NCBI GenBank assembly: GCA_028711825.1
Contig: JAQTRM010000029.1
Location: forward strand, 1-14,857
Direction of reading: 5' to 3'
From: Candidatus Omnitrophota bacterium
Lineage (GTDB): Bacteria > Omnitrophota > Gorgyraeia > Gygaellales > Profunditerraquicolaceae
DNA: 14,857 bases
Below the pieces are notes generated by a model, which saw only the letters and a program-made list of their open reading frames with translations, was not told where the DNA came from and ran no database searches. Made by a program: the position numbers and the translations under genes. This document shows, piece by piece, positions 1 to 7,607 of this stretch (its first letter is position 1; each line of letters opens with the position of its first letter).

Positions 1-767
1 GCGGGGAATTCCCCCCGGAGGACCTCTTCTTTGAAGTTCGATACCGCCGCCGAGACCAGTGGAGAAAGGTCGGCGTATTTTTTGACGAATTTCGGGGTAT
101 AGCGCGTAAAGAGCCCCAGGATGTCGTTAATTACCAGGACCTGCCCGTCGCAATGGATCCCCGCCCCGATGCCGATGGTGGGAATTTTAATATCGCGGGT
201 AATTAATTCCGAGATCTTGTCCGGCACGCATTCCAGGACGATCGCGAAACAACCGGCTTTTTCCAGCTCTGCCGCCTGCCGGATAAGGTTGCGCGCGGTC
301 CGGGCGTCTTTTCCCTGGACCTTGAATCCTCCGATCTTATCGGCGGTTTGCGGGGTAAGCCCGATATGCCCCATTACCGGTATCCCGGCTGCGGCGATCT
401 TTGCGGTAGTTTCCGGGCATCCTTCGAACCATTCCAGTTTTACCGCCTGGCACCCCGCTTCTTCGATAAAACTTTTGGCGTTAGCAAGGCAGTCTTCGGG
501 GTGGATTTGATAGGAGGAATACGGCATATCGCCCACCAGGAGAGCGTTCTTTACCCCTCTTCTTACCGCTTTGGCATGGTGCAGCATTTCCCGCATCCCG
601 ACTTCTTTGGTGGACTCCAGCCCAAGCACCACGTTGGCCAGTGAATCTCCGACCAGGATGATGTCGATCTCCGCCAGGTCGATCAATGCCGCCAGGGAGT
701 AATCATAGGCGGTGAGCATGGTTATCTTCCTTTTGTTTTTTAAGGAAATGATCTCGGCAACGTTCAT
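1..767 (-). CDS. panB: 3-methyl-2-oxobutanoate hydroxymethyltransferase (ketopantoate hydroxymethyltransferase), 3' end cut by window edge
   Basis: PanB transfers a hydroxymethyl group from 5,10-methylenetetrahydrofolate to 2-oxoisovalerate, giving ketopantoate, the first committed step of pantothenate and CoA synthesis in the cytoplasm; it is a Mg2+-dependent TIM barrel. The frame read from 767 is open to the edge (255 codons visible). Seen: TAYDYS (19-24), VGDSL with metal ligand D41, VGDMPY with D80, AVKLE with K110 and E112, GHIGLTPQ (133-140) and LECVP with E179, the equivalent of the catalytic glutamate of E. coli PanB. The last visible residues resemble the end of the family just before its GEEHSFH-like tail, so only about 8 residues are missing. 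The start at 767 keeps the usual N-terminal segment; an ATG at 719 has a better Shine-Dalgarno sequence but would cut off TAYDYS. One base separates this ATG from the mgtE stop (TAA-A-ATG), which suggests translational coupling. The other ketopantoate gene, panE, lies three genes upstream. Confidence 0.96.
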   Translation of the reverse strand, partial: MNVAEIISLKNKRKITMLTAYDYSLAALIDLAEIDIILVGDSLANVVLGLESTKEVGMREMLHHAKAVRRGVKNALLVGDMPYSSYQIHPEDCLANAKSFIEEAGCQAVKLEWFEGCPETTAKIAAAGIPVMGHIGLTPQTADKIGGFKVQGKDARTARNLIRQAAELEKAGCFAIVLECVPDKISELITRDIKIPTIGIGAGIHCDGQVLVINDILGLFTRYTPKFVKKYADLSPLVSAAVSNFKEEVLRGEFP

Positions 768-768
768 T

Positions 769-2166
769 TTATCTTAACCCCGGGATAAGCATCTGGGCAA
801 TCTTAAAATATATAATCAGTCCGCCCACGTCGACAACGCTGGTAGTGATCGGCCCGGCAAGCACCGCCGGGTCCAGCCCGATTTTCTTGGAGAACAAAGG
901 CAGGAATACCCCTGTGGAGATCGCCAGGATCGCGATAAGCACCATCGTCAATCCTACCACGATTGCCAGGGTAAAATCTTTTTGCAGCAGGAATGCCCTT
1001 CCGAATGCCACCACCCCCACGATAAGCCCCATAAAGAATGCGGCTTTGAATTCCAGCCGGATTACGCGCATCACGTTTTTGATATTGACATCGCCGGTAG
1101 CCAGCCCGCGGATAATGGTAATCGAGGTCTGCGCCCCGGCGTTGCCGCCGGTATCCAGGAGCATCGGGATAAAGAATGCCAGCGCGACGATTGAACTGAG
1201 GGTTGCCTCGAAATTTTTTAATACTGTCCCGGTGAGGAAGTCGAAGACCAGAAGCATGATCAGCCAGCCGCACCTCCTCTTGATAAGGTCGAAAGTCGAA
1301 GCCTGGTTGTAACTGATGATCTCGCCGTTTTCCGGGCTCATCTTACCGATTTCGTAAAATTCCTTGGTTGCTTCTTTTTCGATGCGTTCCACGATATCGT
1401 CTACCGTGATAATGCCGATCAAGGTGTTTTCTTTATCGACTACCGGGGCGTCGAAAAGGTCGTATTTTTTAAAAAGCAGGGATACGTCGTTGGCATCGGT
1501 GTCGGCGTCGATCTTGATGAGCTCGGCTCGGGTCATGATCTCTTTGATCGCGATATCCGGAGGTGCTTTTACCAGGTCCTGCAGGGAGATTACCCCGATC
1601 AAACGGCTGTTTTCATCGGTTATAAAAACAGAGTAAACATTTTCCCGGTAGTTGGTGCGTAAATTTCCCTGGATATGCAGGATCGCTTGTTTCGCGGTCA
1701 TCTCTTTTTTGAGTTTTACGAATTCCGTGGTCATCAGGCTTCCTGCGGTATCTTCTTTGAAATCGATGAGCTCCCGGACATTGGTAGCGTGTTCTTTATT
1801 GATCAGCAGAAAAAGCTTGCGGATAGCCTTGGGCGGAAGCTCCTTGAAAAGATCGGCGCGTTCATCGGGAGCCATGCTGTTGATGACCTGCGCCACCTCC
1901 TGGTTATCGAGGTTGTTAAGGATATGGGTCTGTTCCTCAAACGGCAGGTTTTCAAATAACTCGACCGACTTTTTGGCGCTGAGCAGTTTAAAGATAATGA
2001 TCTTACTGGTAGGTTCCAGTTTTCCCCATCCTTCAGCCAGGTCCATGGAGTTGATGGTCTTGGTGAGGTTGCGGATCCCGATAAAATCTTTTCTTTCCAG
2101 GAGTTCTTTAACCTCCGGGATAAACAAAGAAAAAACGCTCAAGGGTTTGCGGGTTGTGTTTTTCAT
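769..2166 (-). CDS. mgtE: MgtE-family magnesium channel/transporter
   Basis: A 465-residue inner-membrane Mg2+ channel of full family length. In order: cytoplasmic MgtE N domain (about 45-140, helical repeats including NSMAPDERADLF), a pair of CBS domains (about 141-265; MTTEFV at 145 and IMTRAEL at 210 begin the repeats), a connecting helix, and a membrane domain of about five helices (about 300-462). The pore signature is present as PMLLDTGGNAGAQ (334-346), and D446 in the last helix (SVVDVGG) matches the selectivity-filter aspartate of the Thermus protein. In that family the N and CBS domains bind Mg2+ and close the pore when cytoplasmic Mg2+ is high. The start at 2166 has AAGGAAA seven bases upstream (2174-2180), overlapping the apbE stop. 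There are only 12 bases between apbE and mgtE, so there is no room for an M-box riboswitch. The downstream panB product and the upstream ApbE both need Mg2+; a functional link is only speculation. Confidence 0.97.
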   Translation of the reverse strand: MKNTTRKPLSVFSLFIPEVKELLERKDFIGIRNLTKTINSMDLAEGWGKLEPTSKIIIFKLLSAKKSVELFENLPFEEQTHILNNLDNQEVAQVINSMAPDERADLFKELPPKAIRKLFLLINKEHATNVRELIDFKEDTAGSLMTTEFVKLKKEMTAKQAILHIQGNLRTNYRENVYSVFITDENSRLIGVISLQDLVKAPPDIAIKEIMTRAELIKIDADTDANDVSLLFKKYDLFDAPVVDKENTLIGIITVDDIVERIEKEATKEFYEIGKMSPENGEIISYNQASTFDLIKRRCGWLIMLLVFDFLTGTVLKNFEATLSSIVALAFFIPMLLDTGGNAGAQTSITIIRGLATGDVNIKNVMRVIRLEFKAAFFMGLIVGVVAFGRAFLLQKDFTLAIVVGLTMVLIAILAISTGVFLPLFSKKIGLDPAVLAGPITTSVVDVGGLIIYFKIAQMLIPGLR

Positions 2167-2178
2167 AATACTGTTTCC

Positions 2179-3174
2179 TTATTGTTCCGGTTGTTTTTCT
2201 TTTGCGCGGCCCTGCCTGATGTAAAATCTACTTTTCGGGAATCCGGCTTTTAATCCCGGGAGCCCGTTTTCGCCCAGGATAAATACCGCGGTAGATAAGG
2301 CATCCGCTTCAAGGGCGCTATCGGCGGTTACGGTTACCGAAGTGATGCCCCCGGCAGCCGGGTACCCGGTCCGGGGGTCGATAATGTGTGAATAAGATTT
2401 TCCGTCTTTAAGGAAAAATTGTTCGTAATCCCCGCTGGTGGAGGCGGACTCGTCCGTTAATTCCAGGGTGCCGGAGATTTCGGGTTTTGCCGACGTCTGG
2501 ACGGCGACCTTCCAGGGGGCGCCGAATTTATTGCCCAAGGCGTAAACCTGGCCTCCGGCGTTGATCAGGCAGTCCGCGATGCCGTTTTCTTTAAGTTTTT
2601 TTACCGCGCAATCCAGGGCGAATCCTTTTCCAATTCCCCCTAAATCGATTTCCATCCCCGGAATTTTGAATTCTATCATATTATCTTTTTCGTGTAAAAC
2701 GATTTTATCGCTCCCGGTTATCTTCATCGCGGATTCGATTTCCGTGTTTCCGGGGACCCGGAATTTACGGTCGGTGAATCCCCAAAGGTCCACCAGCGGC
2801 GCGACCGTAATATCGAAAGCCCCCGATGTCCGCAGCGAGAGTTCTTGCGCTCTTTTTATAACATAAAAGGTATCGGGGGATGCTTTTATCTTTCCCGTGC
2901 GGTTGAGGCGGGAGACTTCGCTGGAGGCGTTATATTTGCTCAGCAATTTTTCGATCCGGGAGGCTTCGGAAAAAACAATCTCCCCTGCCCTTTTTTCCGG
3001 TGAAGTAACCTCCCAGAAGGTTCCCATTAATACCCGGTTATCCCGGTAAATCCTGCCGTAATTGAAAAAACGGGTCAGGCATCCGGAGTTTAACGCCTGG
3101 TATCCCAGTGCCAGCGACCAGCCGGCAACTAGGATAACCGCCAGGAATATGCGCGTCTTTTTGTTAAATGCCAT
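2179..3174 (-). CDS. apbE: ApbE-family FAD:protein FMN transferase, membrane-anchored
   Basis: ApbE uses FAD and Mg2+ to attach FMN covalently to a Thr or Ser of target proteins such as NqrB/NqrC and RnfD/RnfG, outside the cytoplasmic membrane. This 331-residue protein has a basic N terminus and one hydrophobic segment (about 8-26). C32 follows in 'ALNSGC', a poor lipobox, so either an uncleaved anchor or an atypical lipoprotein is possible. Family motifs are all present: MGTFWEV (50-56), LSKYNASSEVSRLN (78-91), GAFDITVAPLVDLWGF (118-133), DLGGIGKGFALD (177-188), INAGGQV (204-210), STSGDY (245-250), HIIDPRTGYP (263-272) and the Mg2+ site EADALSTAV (289-297). The start lies 8 bases after the panE stop with no good Shine-Dalgarno sequence, so it is probably coupled to panE. 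No NQR, RNF or other flavoprotein target gene is in the window, so its substrate is unknown. Confidence 0.95.
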   Translation of the reverse strand: MAFNKKTRIFLAVILVAGWSLALGYQALNSGCLTRFFNYGRIYRDNRVLMGTFWEVTSPEKRAGEIVFSEASRIEKLLSKYNASSEVSRLNRTGKIKASPDTFYVIKRAQELSLRTSGAFDITVAPLVDLWGFTDRKFRVPGNTEIESAMKITGSDKIVLHEKDNMIEFKIPGMEIDLGGIGKGFALDCAVKKLKENGIADCLINAGGQVYALGNKFGAPWKVAVQTSAKPEISGTLELTDESASTSGDYEQFFLKDGKSYSHIIDPRTGYPAAGGITSVTVTADSALEADALSTAVFILGENGLPGLKAGFPKSRFYIRQGRAKEKQPEQ

Positions 3175-3182
3175 AGGTCAGA

Positions 3183-4127
3183 TCAGGTTTCGGTTTTTTC
3201 CCGGGCCGCCTGGGTGTAACTGGATTCAATCGTCCGCACCAGATCCAGGAGGAATTTATTGGCGGGAACCGCGATCCCGAGCTCCTGCCCCAGCCGTACG
3301 ATGACCCCGTTGATAAATTCCACCTCGGTGCGTTTTTTTCTTAAGACATCCTGAAGCATCGAAGAAAGATTATCCCGGGTCCCTTCGCAGACGTTTTCCG
3401 CTTTTGCCAGCGGGTCGTCGAAAATCAGCTTTACGCGTTTCCTTTTGGCGACGCGCACCGCTTCGGCGACGGTGTCCCTGAGGATCCTTCTTGTCCCCTC
3501 GTATTCGATAAGTTTCCCGTTGGGAAGGCGGGTAAGAGCGGATAAGGCGTTGATCCCCGCGTTGATCACAAGTTTCGACCAAAGCAGGCTTTTTATGTCG
3601 TGTGTCATTTTGCATTCCAGCCCCGATTTGTTAAAAATTTCGCGGATGGAACGCATCTGGACAGGGGTTTTGCCGTTTACCGTCCCGATTATTGTTTGCC
3701 CCCTTCCGGCATGGCGTACCTTTCCGGTATCGATGAGGGTCGCCCCTTCGTTGGTTACTCCCGCGATCACCCGGTCTTCCCCGGCGGTCTCGGAGATGGT
3801 TTCGATGTTCCCCATCCCGTTCTGCAGAGTGATAATTTTTGTGTCTTTCTCCAGAAGGGGTTTGATCTCCTCCGAGGCCTGTTTGGTGTGGAATGATTTT
3901 ACGCAGATCAGTATGAGGTCGGCTTTTCCGATTTCTCCGGCGCAGGAGGTTGTGCGCACCTTTATTTTCCAGGAGCCGCTTTCTCCCTCCAGGGAGATTC
4001 CGGTTTCGTTGAGTTTTGCGGCGCGTTCTTTATCTTTATCCAGGAGCCAGATTTCTTCTTTGGATTTTGCCAGGAAGGCGGCAAAGAGGCAGCCGATCGC
4101 TCCCGGCCCGACGACTACGATTTTCAT
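3183..4127 (-). CDS. panE: 2-dehydropantoate 2-reductase (ketopantoate reductase)
   Basis: Reduces ketopantoate to pantoate with NADPH in pantothenate synthesis; it acts directly after PanB, encoded in the same run. The protein is 314 residues from the start at 4127. The N-terminal Rossmann domain begins with MKIVVVGPGAIG (GxGxxG at 7-12). LQNGMGN (101-107) holds the conserved Asn (N103). The C-terminal helical domain has LLWSKLVINAGINALSAL (181-198) with catalytic K185, and SSMLQDVLRKKRTEVEFING (255-274) with E268 at the position of the substrate-binding Glu of E. coli PanE. An in-frame ATG lies 45 bases further upstream, but the 4127 ATG has a strong AGGGAGG six bases away and begins right at the Rossmann strand, so I chose it. 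The 63-base gap after recO is the largest inside the run. The family also includes related ketoacid reductases, but the presence of panB supports the ketopantoate assignment. Confidence 0.93.
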   Translation of the reverse strand: MKIVVVGPGAIGCLFAAFLAKSKEEIWLLDKDKERAAKLNETGISLEGESGSWKIKVRTTSCAGEIGKADLILICVKSFHTKQASEEIKPLLEKDTKIITLQNGMGNIETISETAGEDRVIAGVTNEGATLIDTGKVRHAGRGQTIIGTVNGKTPVQMRSIREIFNKSGLECKMTHDIKSLLWSKLVINAGINALSALTRLPNGKLIEYEGTRRILRDTVAEAVRVAKRKRVKLIFDDPLAKAENVCEGTRDNLSSMLQDVLRKKRTEVEFINGVIVRLGQELGIAVPANKFLLDLVRTIESSYTQAAREKTET

Positions 4128-4133
4128 TTTTAA

Positions 4134-4140
4134 CCTCCCT
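4134..4140 (-). promoter_or_regulatory. Ribosome binding site that decides the panE start
   Basis: On the minus strand this reads AGGGAGG, six bases before the ATG at 4127-4125. It favours that ATG over the upstream in-frame ATG at 4172. The strong site fits with independent initiation after the 63-base gap that follows recO. Confidence 0.85.
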
Positions 4141-4190
4141 GTTTTATCTTTTTTTCCCGAAAAGGGCGGCATGAACCGTATCCTAAGGAT

Positions 4191-4949
4191 CTATGCTACC
4201 GGGGCCGCCAGTTTATGGATTAGTTTTTGCGATTTAAGTTCGCGGCCGAGATGGAAGTTCAAAAAGGAGTTTAAGATCAGGTCGAGTTCTTTTTTGATCT
4301 GAGGGTTCATCCCGAGGTTCAGGCTCTGGGCGAAGCCGTTCCTTTCAATATGCAGGACGGTGGCGATCGTTCCCCTGAAGATCCAGCGGCTGGCGGGGTC
4401 CTTGGGGGCGCAGCGCGGGCAGAGCAGTCCCCCCAGGGAGAGGCTGAATTTCGACTGTCCCGTTACTTTTTCCAGGCAGGAGACGCAGGAATCGAAGTGA
4501 GGTTTGAACCCGGAAAGATTGAGCATTTTGATTTTGAAGATTGTGGATATTTTATCCGGCGAATAATTGGTTTCCAGTTCTTTGAGGCAACTCACGGCTA
4601 GATCGAAAACCTCTTCGTTTTTATCCTCCGGCTGCATTACGGAGTTGACCAGCTCCATCATAAAGCCGGCCGCCGCCGCCCGGTCGATGCTTTGCCGGAT
4701 GCGGGTGAAATCCTCGGTTTTATCCGCCTGGCTTACCAGGTGGAGGCTGGAACGGGTTTTCCGGTAGAAGATAATTTCGTTGAGAGAAAAATGTTCCAGG
4801 TTGGAGGCGAACTTTCCGGGATCGGTGCGTATTCCTTTAAGCACCCCGCTTACCTTGCCGAACTCCCGGGTGTAAAAATCGACGATCAGGGAGGTTTCCC
4901 TGAGGTCTTTCCTGTTCAGGACCAGCCCTTCGGCTTTTTCAATTGACAT
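4191..4949 (-). CDS. recO: DNA repair protein RecO
   Basis: RecO works with RecR (and RecF) to load RecA onto SSB-coated single-stranded DNA during recombinational repair, and also anneals strands. The 252-residue length is typical. The N-terminal OB fold (about 1-80) begins with the family pattern EGLVLNRKDLRETSLIVDFYTREFGK. The middle is helical, and a zinc finger is present as C155-x2-C158 (DSCVSC) and C177-x2-C180 (LLCPRC). The start codon lies inside the end of ybeY: the two frames overlap by 11 bases, and a GGAAGGA sequence (4958-4964) sits eight bases upstream inside ybeY. The stop is TAG at 4193-4191. Confidence 0.95.
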   Translation of the reverse strand: MSIEKAEGLVLNRKDLRETSLIVDFYTREFGKVSGVLKGIRTDPGKFASNLEHFSLNEIIFYRKTRSSLHLVSQADKTEDFTRIRQSIDRAAAAGFMMELVNSVMQPEDKNEEVFDLAVSCLKELETNYSPDKISTIFKIKMLNLSGFKPHFDSCVSCLEKVTGQSKFSLSLGGLLCPRCAPKDPASRWIFRGTIATVLHIERNGFAQSLNLGMNPQIKKELDLILNSFLNFHLGRELKSQKLIHKLAAPVA

Positions 4950-5355
4950 ATTCTTTTTCCTTCCGGCGCATTACCGCCGTGTCGTGTCCGGTATGGTCGT
5001 CATAACCCAGGATATGCAGGATTCCGTGTATGACATAAAGAGATAATTCGTAGTCCGGGGTGGTTTTAAAGCTTTTCGACTGTTCGGACGCTTTCTGGGC
5101 GGAAACGATGATATCGGCCCGTAAAACGCCCGGTTCTTTTTTTTCGCTTAGATCGAACGCCAGGACATCGGTGGAGCGCTTATCCCCAAGGAATCTGGAG
5201 TTGAATTCGCTGATCCGTCCGTTGTCGACGAAGCAGATATTGATCCAGCCGGTTTTTTTTACTTTTTCCCCTTTGAGGAGTTTTAAAACCTGTTTCCTGA
5301 TTTTTTCCGCGCGAACAGGCATATCTTTTTGTAGATTTTTAAGAGTTATCTGCAT
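4939..5355 (-). CDS. ybeY: Endoribonuclease YbeY (rRNA maturation factor)
   Basis: YbeY is a small zinc-dependent metalloprotein needed for 16S rRNA 3'-end maturation and ribosome quality control. This one is 138 residues. Family features: an N-terminal IxLxNLQKD strand; ISEFNSRFLGDKRSTDVLAF, the usual 'ELN..f...d.pTDVLSF' block; and the histidine motif HGILHILGYDDH. In the common form the third histidine comes directly after GYD. Here an extra Asp makes it GYDDH, so the third ligand is one residue further on. The start lies 7 bases after the stop of the PgpH-like gene with a weak Shine-Dalgarno sequence. Its place next to phoH and a PgpH-like gene is a widely conserved arrangement; PhoH (YbeZ) and YbeY are functional partners in other bacteria. 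Confidence 0.95.
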   Translation of the reverse strand: MQITLKNLQKDMPVRAEKIRKQVLKLLKGEKVKKTGWINICFVDNGRISEFNSRFLGDKRSTDVLAFDLSEKKEPGVLRADIIVSAQKASEQSKSFKTTPDYELSLYVIHGILHILGYDDHTGHDTAVMRRKEKEYVN

Positions 5356-5362
5356 GCCGTAT

Positions 5363-6673
5363 TTATTGCTGGTAGTTGACCCGGCTGTGGTATATTCCGG
5401 TCAGGATCTTGCTGAAGACCCCGGAAATCTTTTCGATGTCTTTCAGGGTAAGCTCGCATTCGTCAAGTTGCCCGTCGATGAATTTGTTGTTGATTATTTT
5501 ATGCACCGTTTCCCTGATACGGTCCGGCGTAGGGTCTTTCAGGCTGCGGGTAGCCGCCTCCACGGAGTCGGCAAGCAGGACAATCGCGGTCTCTTTGGTG
5601 TTGGGTTTCGGGCCGGGATAACGAAAACCTTCCTCGGCGACCTCCTGGTCTTCTTCTTTTCCTTCCAGCGCCCTGCGGTAGAAATAATATACCAGGCTGT
5701 TGCCGTGGTGCCTTTGGATAAAATCCCAGAGCACCGGGCTTAAGGAATGTTTTTTCGCCAGTTCCAACCCTTCTTTGATATGGTTCATGATGATGAGTTT
5801 GCTCATTGTCGGGGTAAGTTCGTCATGCGCGTTTTTTTTGATCTCCTGGTTTTCGATGAAATATTCCGGTTTCTGGAGTTTTCCGATATCGTGGTAGTAA
5901 GCCCCTACTCTTGCCAGCAGGCCGTTTGCCCCGACTGCCGTTGAGGCAGAATCCGAAAGGTTACCGACGATCAGGCTGTGATGATAGGTCCCCGGGGCCT
6001 CAAGTATCAATCTTTGCAGTATGGGGTGATTGAAATCCGCCAGTTCCAGCATGCTGATATTGGTTACTGTCCGCAGCAGGTATTCGAAAAACGGCAGGAT
6101 TCCCGAGGCAATGATCCCGGAAAGCAGGCCGTTTACCAGGATGATGAGATATCTTTGCGGATGCCCGATTCTTAAATGTTCCAGGAGTATGAGCGCGGCC
6201 AGCTGCAGGATGCCGGCGATGAGCCCCGCGCGGATGACCTGCGAGCGTTTACGGGCGCCTTTTACCAGGAGCACCGCGCAGACGCAGGCGACGGTAAAGA
6301 TAAACCATACCTTGAAAGGCTCGGTGGTCAGGGAGGCCAGGCTGGTAGAGGTGGCAATGGAAAGGAAATAAGCCACCTCAAGGCTGTCAAAAAGCAAAGC
6401 GCCGAGAATCGGGATGATCGTGATCGGGATGAAATAGAATGATATTTCCTGCGCGATGATGTAATACCCCAGGCAGAAAGAAATCAGGAAAAGGAATGTC
6501 AGGTTCACCGGGTTCGCGTTTTTGACCCGGGCGAATTTTTTGCGGAAACAGAAATAAGTGAGGATCAGGAAAAACGGGATCGCCGGATTTATCCTGATAA
6601 TATAGGAAAAAAGAAAGATGAAAGCGCAGGCCGCAAGGCCGGCGAGATTTTTTTTATTAAGCGTTTTTTTCAT
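5363..6673 (-). CDS. PgpH-like 7TM-HD phosphohydrolase, probable cyclic-di-AMP phosphodiesterase, without the extracellular domain
   Basis: The membrane helices at about 11-26, 30-43, 56-75, 78-95, 98-115, 120-137, 147-165 and 174-200 are followed by a cytoplasmic HD domain (about 210-436). The HD part closely follows the PgpH family: NHPILQRL (215-222), TYHHSLIVGNLS with H232, LLARVGAYYHDIGK with H261-D262, FIENQ (272-276), NHIKEG with H298, RHHG with H322-H323, and LADSVEAATRSL with D369. These are the metal ligands of the enzyme that hydrolyses cyclic-di-AMP to pApA in Listeria. The protein is 436 residues, whereas PgpH proteins with a full extracellular 7TMR-HDED domain are about 700 or more. 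Here the first helix is followed almost at once by the next, so that sensor domain is absent. The start overlaps the end of phoH by 17 bases. The nucleotide specificity is inferred from family, not shown; no diadenylate cyclase gene is in the window. Confidence 0.9.
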   Translation of the reverse strand: MKKTLNKKNLAGLAACAFIFLFSYIIRINPAIPFFLILTYFCFRKKFARVKNANPVNLTFLFLISFCLGYYIIAQEISFYFIPITIIPILGALLFDSLEVAYFLSIATSTSLASLTTEPFKVWFIFTVACVCAVLLVKGARKRSQVIRAGLIAGILQLAALILLEHLRIGHPQRYLIILVNGLLSGIIASGILPFFEYLLRTVTNISMLELADFNHPILQRLILEAPGTYHHSLIVGNLSDSASTAVGANGLLARVGAYYHDIGKLQKPEYFIENQEIKKNAHDELTPTMSKLIIMNHIKEGLELAKKHSLSPVLWDFIQRHHGNSLVYYFYRRALEGKEEDQEVAEEGFRYPGPKPNTKETAIVLLADSVEAATRSLKDPTPDRIRETVHKIINNKFIDGQLDECELTLKDIEKISGVFSKILTGIYHSRVNYQQ

Positions 6674-7601
6674 ATGCCTGGATTATTTTCTGTACCAGCG
6701 AATGCCGGACAACGTCCGCGCCGCCGAAGTAAATGAATTTTATTTCTTTAATATCTTTAAGTGATTCTTGCGCCTGGATGAGGCCGATCGGTTTGGCTCC
6801 CGGCAGGTCGCTTTGGGTGATGTCCCCGGTGATTACCGCCTTGGAATCGAATCCCAGGCGCGTAAGGAACATTTTCATCTGTTCGGCGGTGCAATTCTGC
6901 GCTTCGTCGAGGATGATAAAGGCGTCGTTTAAGGTCCTTCCTCTCATATAGGCCAGCGGCGCGACTTCGATGATCCCGGTCTCGATATAATTCTCGATCC
7001 GCCTTGCCTCCATCATATCATATAGGGCATCATAAAGCGGCCGCAGGTACGGGGAGATTTTTGCCTGCATGTCTCCGGGTAAAAATCCCAGGGACTCCCC
7101 CGCTTCGATCGCCGGCCGGGTTAGAATGATCCGGCGCACTTCCTGCTTTCTTAATGCCTCTACCGCTGAAGCCATGGCAAGATAGGTCTTGCCGGTCCCC
7201 GCCGGGCCGATGCCGAAAACGATGTCGTTTTCTTTTATCGCCTCCACGTATTCCCGCTGCCCCGGGGTCCGCGGCCCGATCTGTTTACCGGTGCAGGAAC
7301 GGGTAATCCCGGTATCCAGGTCCGCCGGGAAAGATTCCCCGCCTTTTTTCAGGTTTGAGATCAGGAAGGACAGTTCGGTATGATCGATCCTTCCGCTTCC
7401 GGAGCGTAATTCACCAAGCAGGTGTTCTATCAATTGCGCGGCTTTTTTTACCTTGGCGGCGGCGCCGCTTACCTTCAGGTGCTCGCCGCGCAGGATAAGT
7501 TTTACCCGGAATTCTTTCTCAATATTCTTAAGATTGATATCCTGGGCGCCGAAAAGTTCCTGGGTTTCTCTTTGCGATTCGAAGCGGATTATTTTATCCA
7601 T
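6657..7601 (-). CDS. phoH: PhoH-like ATPase (YbeZ/PhoH family)
   Basis: A 314-residue protein of the short PhoH family, cytoplasmic ATPases of the helicase-like P-loop superfamily associated with RNA metabolism and with YbeY. The N terminus (about 1-65) looks like a small KH-like nucleic-acid binding region (FRVKLILRGEHLKVSGAA). The ATPase core has Walker A GPAGTGKT (132-139), the family block TRPAIEAGESLGFLPGD (161-177), PYLRPLYDAL (184-193), Walker B FIILDEAQN (228-236) and VITGDITQSDLPG (256-268), the sensor region. The start is 6 bases after the lipoprotein gene stop with only a weak Shine-Dalgarno sequence; the C terminus overlaps the next gene by 17 bases. Both point to translational coupling. 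Confidence 0.96.
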   Translation of the reverse strand: MDKIIRFESQRETQELFGAQDINLKNIEKEFRVKLILRGEHLKVSGAAAKVKKAAQLIEHLLGELRSGSGRIDHTELSFLISNLKKGGESFPADLDTGITRSCTGKQIGPRTPGQREYVEAIKENDIVFGIGPAGTGKTYLAMASAVEALRKQEVRRIILTRPAIEAGESLGFLPGDMQAKISPYLRPLYDALYDMMEARRIENYIETGIIEVAPLAYMRGRTLNDAFIILDEAQNCTAEQMKMFLTRLGFDSKAVITGDITQSDLPGAKPIGLIQAQESLKDIKEIKFIYFGGADVVRHSLVQKIIQAYEKNA

Positions 7602-7607
7602 CCGTGT

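Noticed and set aside
717..719. Internal ATG of panB as the true start
   Set aside because: It has an AGGA sequence upstream, but starting here would remove the N-terminal helix and begin directly at TAYDYS. The ATG at 767 matches the family N-terminal length and is coupled to the mgtE stop.
803..1273. Second minus-strand open frame of 156 codons inside mgtE
   Set aside because: It lies out of frame within the membrane domain of mgtE, which is complete and carries the pore signature. The alternative translation is Arg- and Gly-rich with no membrane segments.
2167..2178. Mg2+ riboswitch (M-box) before mgtE
   Set aside because: Only 12 bases separate apbE from mgtE, and a ribosome binding site fills them.
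1652..2224. Plus-strand open frame of 190 codons opposite the mgtE 5' half
   Set aside because: It is antisense to the well-supported N and CBS domains of mgtE and has no recognisable motif.
4148..4166. CCC-GAAAA-GGG repeat next to a T run in the recO-panE gap, as a terminator
   Set aside because: In the minus-strand transcript the three-pair stem is followed by an A run rather than a U run, so it has the wrong polarity and too short a stem.
4128..4172. Upstream start for panE adding 15 residues (from 4172)
   Set aside because: The added residues (MPPFSGKKDKTGRLK) precede the Rossmann strand and are not family-like. The ATG at 4127 has AGGGAGG at ideal spacing, which would lie inside the longer frame.
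3445..4302. Plus-strand open frame of 285 codons opposite panE and the end of recO
   Set aside because: It is antisense to panE, whose catalytic motifs are intact. Its translation shows no family motif, and the frame looks like a by-product of minus-strand codon bias.
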